From Amblyornis subalaris (taxonomy: Eukaryota; Chordata; Aves; Passeriformes; Ptilonorhynchidae): a stretch of DNA of 64,000 bases. The notes under the pieces are model-generated. The model worked only from the letters and a program-made list of their open reading frames with translations, had not been told where the DNA came from and searched no databases. Within the stretch, counting starts at the first letter, position 1, and the number at the start of each line of letters is the position of its first letter. Both the position numbers and the translations under genes were made by a program. The stretch lies in the NCBI GenBank assembly GCA_018881555.1, contig JACAXG010000080.1:2417766-2481765 (forward strand), read 5' to 3'. Shown piece after piece: positions 59,702 to 64,000 of this stretch.

Positions 59702-59833
59702 CCAGCACTGCTGATCTATCAGTCTCACTAATTTTAATTGCATTCAGCCTGATCGTAAAATGTGGAATGAGGTTTGAGATTTCCGAGGCGTTGTCGGAAT
59801 TATCAGACTGCTCCCCTATCTCTGAAATGGCTC
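59702..59833 (-). CDS. candidate exon of the minus-strand membrane-protein gene
   Basis: Minus strand: acceptor CTGTCAGTCTTCTTCAG, then 132 nt ending at GCTGG|GTAAGC, phase 1 to phase 1. The frame reads AISEIGEQSDNSDNASEI, then IPHFTIRLNAIKISETDRSA. It includes an NAS glycosylation site. Four CpGs occur in an otherwise CpG-poor, AT-rich context, which favours an exon. It is on the same strand as the transmembrane exon 12 kb further left and would fit an ectodomain. No family recognised and no chain of exons proven. Confidence 0.35.
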
Positions 59834-60186
59834 CTGAAGAAGACTGACAGCTCCTGAATTCTTTATTCCACAAAGAAGGCAGGCAAGAGGGGCACGGCAG
59901 GAGTACATAAAATACATAAAACTGAGGAAGGAAGTCAGAAATTCCTAATTAATCTGCCATTTGTGGAGAGGGATGGAGAAATTCAGTGGAATTGAAAGAC
60001 ATTACAGGTAATATTCACGGACAGAAATGCTTCTGCACAGAGCACAGAATTCCCCTGTGGAATTCATTTCTGCAGGTGTGCACTGAGGTTGAAAGCCCTG
60101 AAGGATTTCTGGGAAGGTGTCGGTGTCCTTGTGGGAATGAGAGCATCCCCAACCATCAGCAGTATCTTTTATTGTGGCCTGGGGCT

Positions 60187-60189
<3 letters not shown>

Positions 60190-60225
<36 letters not shown>
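60190..60225. repeat. (AC)18 microsatellite
   Basis: Uninterrupted AC dinucleotides over 36 bases. An ordinary vertebrate microsatellite, probably length-polymorphic. Confidence 0.97.
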
Positions 60226-60228
<3 letters not shown>

Positions 60229-61012
60229 CCTCAGCACATGTAAAGAGGAAATTCCCTTTTGGGGCAGATTTCCTGCATTCATTTTTCTCCATGTGTGTAA
60301 AAGCATTTCTAAAAGCAGCTGGGAGTGACCAGAGTCAGAAGCTGGGGCTGCATAAACAACGTTTGAGCCTGTACAGAGATTTTTCTTCCCATGAAACGCT
60401 TCTGGTTTTCTGTCTGCTGCGTGAGGAATAAACTCAGCTTCAGCACCAGCGACAGAAATCTGGATTTTCCCCTGAGGTCAACTCCTTCTGTGCACATCCA
60501 CATGAATTTCTAGTCCTAGCCCTGGCGGCTGGAGAGCCGATGGCTTTTTCTTTTACCGGATCAAAAATCTCCTGGAAAAAGCTTCAATCAAAGGATGAAC
60601 ATTCTGGGAATGTGGAATGTAGGGCAGGTAGGACAGCTAGGTCTTGTTTCACAGTGCTGGATTGCAAAGGTCAGACTGCTAAAGGAGCTCATGTGTCCTT
60701 TGAAATGCCTCCCAGGAATCCCAGAATAGATCCCTGCCAGCGCCAACNCTGTCATTTCTGGAATTCCCTTCTGTTCCCTCCCTTGTCCCAGCCAGAGCAT
60801 TGGTTAAATCTGAACATCAGTCCTGTCTCTGGCACTGTCTCCAGTCCTGGAATGGGTGGGTGCTCTCCCAAGTGGACTTCCAGGAGCTCCACACCCCCTC
60901 CTGTGNCTGAGGATCTTTCTTCCCACCTCCCATTGTCTTTTAAAATGGGAATGCAGCAGCTTTTGGGTCTGTTCCGCAGCTGCCAGGTTTGAGGGCAGCA
61001 GTTTTCTGGATC

Positions 61013-61172
61013 AAGTTGTGGCTGCCCCATCCCTGGAAGTGTCCAAGGCCAGGTTGGACTGGGCTTGGAGCACCCTGGGATAGTGGAAGGTGTCCCTGCC
61101 CATGGCAGGGGGTGGAATGGGATGGGCTTTAAGGTCCCTTCCCACCCAAACCATCCTGGGATTCTGTGACAG
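61013..61172 (+). mobile_element. CR1 3' end, forward
   Basis: CTGCCCCATCCCTGGAAGTG, CCAAGGCCAGGTTGGACTGG, CCCTGCCCATGGCAGGGGGT, GGCTTTAAGGTCCCTTCCCA and a terminal GGGATTCTGTGA form a textbook CR1 3' tail, among the least diverged in the window. Confidence 0.93.
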
Positions 61173-61179
61173 TCTGCAC

Positions 61180-63390
61180 CCAAACCCCCTGTGTTTTCTA
61201 CCTTCCTGTGCATCCATCTCTGCTCTNTCATCCCAAGCTAAAAGATCCTTATTTCTCCTCTCCTCCTTTAGCTTTCATTCCCACTAANTCAGTGTCCCTT
61301 ATTCCACTGCCCTGCTCTGTTCCCTGCCGTTCCCCATTCCTGCTGAGGCCATGAGGATCTGTCCCTCAGTGTGGGGAGACAGAAAAGCTTCACCCACTCC
61401 AGTGCCAGACCTCGTGTCCCTTGGCTTTACCATCAGCTCTCCTGCTCCTGAGGCTCCCTCCAGCCTTTCCCTGTCCCTCAGCTGCAGTTGCTCCATGGAC
61501 ATTTTCCCAGCCCTGCAAANCTGTGGATGTATCAGGGCTTTTTAGTCCTTCCTTCTGAGGTGTTGCTGCTTCTGGTCCTGAAGTGTGGAACTAAAAGCAC
61601 ATGGAGTGATGGAATTTGTCACCGTTAGTAGGTTTTTTNCCCTCTTTATTAAAATTTACCCAGGTTTGGCCAAGTAATCAGTGCAGGACAGTCTGGGAAT
61701 TGCTCAGGAAACTTAAGGGTAGCCTGTGGGAATAAACTCCCATAAGTCATGGCACACAGAGGAGCTCAAGGGAGAATCCCAATGTAGGAATTGAGGAATC
61801 TTACTTCTGGAAGCTCAGGAACCCAGGTTTCCTAGGGCAGTGTGACAGCCTTGTGGACANTGTATCCTGAATCCCGAGCACCTGCAGATTCCACCTCCAC
61901 AGAGCAGGGTCACAGGAGGGCTGTGGGCATGGGAAATCTGGATTTGGGCAGGCTGAGTTGTACTGGGAGGTGGGGTGAGGGGAGCCCAGGGTTGCTCAGC
62001 AGGGAGACTGGGAATGGGAGGGAAGAAATGTTTCCTTAAGGACTTTGTAAAAGCTGTGGAGTCAGTACATCTGGGAAGAGTGGANAAGGTGATCCTGACC
62101 TGAGGGACACATTATTTAGGGAATGTGTTTCTCCAAGGTGGGGAGGGACTGGCTGGGGAGGATCTAGGAAGGAATCAGCTGGGTCTGGGAGCTGATCCAG
62201 GAGTGACTGCAGAGTCTAGGACAGGGATGTGGACATGGANGGCATCTGGTGAGGGAAATGGGAAAGAAAAGAGGATGAAGAAGCAGGACTGGAGCAGTTT
62301 GGCAGTGATGNAAAGGAAAGAACCTGCAGGAAATAGGAAATAGCTCTGAACAGCTGCCCCTCCACAGCCCCTGTGGAACCNGGGACCCCCTGCCATTCCC
62401 TGATGGAACAACTGGAACAACTGCCCCAGNGGCTCATCCCTGCTTGCACTGGTCCACAGGAAGCTTACCAGTTCAGGGATAAACTGGAATCTTGAAGAGT
62501 TTACTGTCAAAGTCTCTGACTCTCCCACCCAGCTCCAGTGGTTTCCGAAGTTTGGGAATGCAGAGCAAACTGAAGTGCAGGATAAAAGGAGCTGGTCCCA
62601 GCAGGGCAGCTGAGGGAGAGGAGCATGTGTGACGTTGGTCTGGTGGAAGGAGAGCACTGAGTCCCTTCATCCTGGTGGTTGGAGGGCTTTCTCCCTCTCC
62701 TCCCCCTGTTTTTGGGCTCTGGCACTTGAGCCTTTGGGGTCGTGGCTCGGGGTGCATTTATCTGTTGGTCACCCCATCCCTGGGGCTCGTGGTTACACGG
62801 CCACTGCAGCCTGGCAAACTTGATTTCATCTCTGCCTTTACTGTTGGGATTCTAAGGCCAAGNTGCTGCAAATGAAACCTTTCTCAGCGTTCCTTCACTG
62901 AATGCTCCTCCTTTTGTGGCTGCTCAGTTTGAGGCGGTGTCCGATCCAGTGCTTAGAGCTGCAGCTGGACCTGAGTTTGCAGGATTTAAAGCCCCTTATA
63001 ACTCTAAGCACTATAAAAAGCAGGATCTCGTTTTCCAAATCGGACATCCCAAATTAATGAACGCTTTTACAACGCAGCAATTTCCTAATCATTTTTCTTA
63101 CCAGTCAGTCGAGATAAACGGAAGCTCTGGGACAATGAGTTAATTGAAAATGTATTTGTCGTGCGAGCATCAGAAAAGCCAGGGATAAATTAATAATACG
63201 TGCTCAGAGTAGCACCCGAGTTTGGTGCAGTAAAGGGGCTTAAAGTAAGCAGAGCTGAAATGCTCTTGTGGTGCAATCAAACGTGCAATCGGGGAGCTGT
63301 TCAGCTGTTTCTGAGTAANCCCTGAGGAGGAAGGCGCCAGGAGCGGGCTGCACGCTGAACAACGAGAGAAAACACGGATGGAACAGCAGC
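61180..63390. other. mixed stretch, one exon candidate
   Basis: No CR1 beyond 61.17 kb. Apart from the exon candidate at 62.5 kb nothing was recognised. Confidence 0.4.
62469..62569 (-). other. candidate exon, ectodomain-like frame
   Basis: Minus strand: very good acceptor CTCCTTTTATCCTGCACTTCAG (read as CCTTTTATCCTGCACTTCAG) and good donor GAACTG|GTAAGC enclose 101 nt. Only one frame is open to the donor (entry phase 1, exit phase 0). It reads CSAFPNFGNHWSWVGES, then TLTVNSSRFQFIPEL, with an NSS glycosylation site, and would suit an extracellular segment. It does not join in phase directly to the 59.7-kb candidate, so another exon would be needed between them. Confidence 0.25.
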
Positions 63391-63399
63391 TCGTTAATT

Positions 63400-63910
63400 T
63401 AGAATCCTCCACCCTCTCCCCCGAGCGAGCCAAGGGTCCCGCAGGAAAAAATAGCAGGCGATGGGAGGCGGCGGCGGCATCCCGCGCGGCACAGGAGATT
63501 CCAAGCGGGATCGCGCGGGCCACCCGAATCCCGGGATTTCTGACCTCTCGAACATTCGCCCGAGCGTTGTCGCGGAGGTGCTCCGAACTCGGAATATCGT
63601 GTGTGAGATGCCGAAATGTTGTTTTGAAGGAAAGCTGGTCGGGCTCCAAGGCGGGTGCTTTTCACACTCCCGCTGCCATGGCTCCGAGGGAGAAGCAGCT
63701 GGTGTGCTAAAACAAGTGATGGACTTTGAAACGCTGCAGGGTTAGGAACGGAGGGGTTGGAGGCAGGTATTTCCACAAATGTCAGCTTTTCTGGCTTGCT
63801 CCGCTCCTCCCACTCTTTTCCCCACTCTATTTTCTGGAGCAAAGTGTAAACATTTGCCGGGAGGCGTTCGGTGGCTGTGCTCCGCGGGGGATCCTGCAGT
63901 AACTCCATGG
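63400..63910. promoter_or_regulatory. CpG island at the right edge
   Basis: CpG-dense sequence, especially 63460-63600 (GGCGGCGGCGGCATCCCGCG and following) and 63855-63890. It is a probable promoter. It could serve the minus-strand gene whose exons lie to its left, or a gene beyond the window. Open frames on both strands here (about 110 and 180 codons) look like GC-driven chance frames or 5' UTR. Confidence 0.5.
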
Positions 63911-64000
63911 GCTCCCATGGTTTCTCGCTGGCTCCTCTATCTGTTCTCACTTCCTAAATTCGAATTTGGGGTTCTCCAGTTGCCGGCTCCGAGCTCAGCG

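Noticed and set aside
1..64000. CRISPR arrays, rRNA, tRNA, bacterial operons, intact endogenous retroviruses
   Set aside because: None of the expected repeat-spacer, conserved RNA or paired long terminal repeat patterns was seen.

Overview
The window looks like nuclear DNA of a bird. The evidence is at least a dozen fragments of the avian CR1 LINE in both orientations, genes split by long introns with GT-AG borders, a few CpG islands in AT-rich sequence, and no L1, Alu or bacterial features. Isolated single Ns are scattered through the window, including inside exons.

Layout. 1-27.7 kb is mostly non-coding. Its notable contents are a GC-rich patch at 4.6-6.1 kb holding a broken SHISA-like transmembrane exon, a C-tract repeat beside a CpG-dense patch at 8.3-9.0 kb, and three short CR1 pieces. 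A CpG island at 29.1-29.4 kb looks like a promoter. It feeds a plus-strand gene (non-coding first exon, then five coding exons at 30.3, 32.6, 39.0, 40.4 and 41.4 kb) predicted to make a 282-residue soluble protein. Its C-terminal half resembles the vertebrate C8orf48 (DUF4606) family as I remember it. A possible sixth exon with its own C-terminus and poly(A) signal lies at 45.8-46.0 kb.

A second gene converges on it from the minus strand. Its last exon at 47.3-47.6 kb encodes a transmembrane segment and a short basic, coiled-coil-like tail. I do not recognise the protein. Upstream exons are only suggested (59.7 and 62.5 kb are the best). Two CpG-rich regions, 55.4-56.7 kb and 63.4-63.9 kb, are candidate promoters. 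The first includes a striking GC-rich minisatellite whose long open frames are artefacts.

Confidence is good for the five-exon plus-strand gene and the CR1 calls, moderate for the membrane-protein terminal exon and the SHISA-like relic, and low for other isolated exon candidates. No database search was possible, so all family names rest on remembered sequence patterns.
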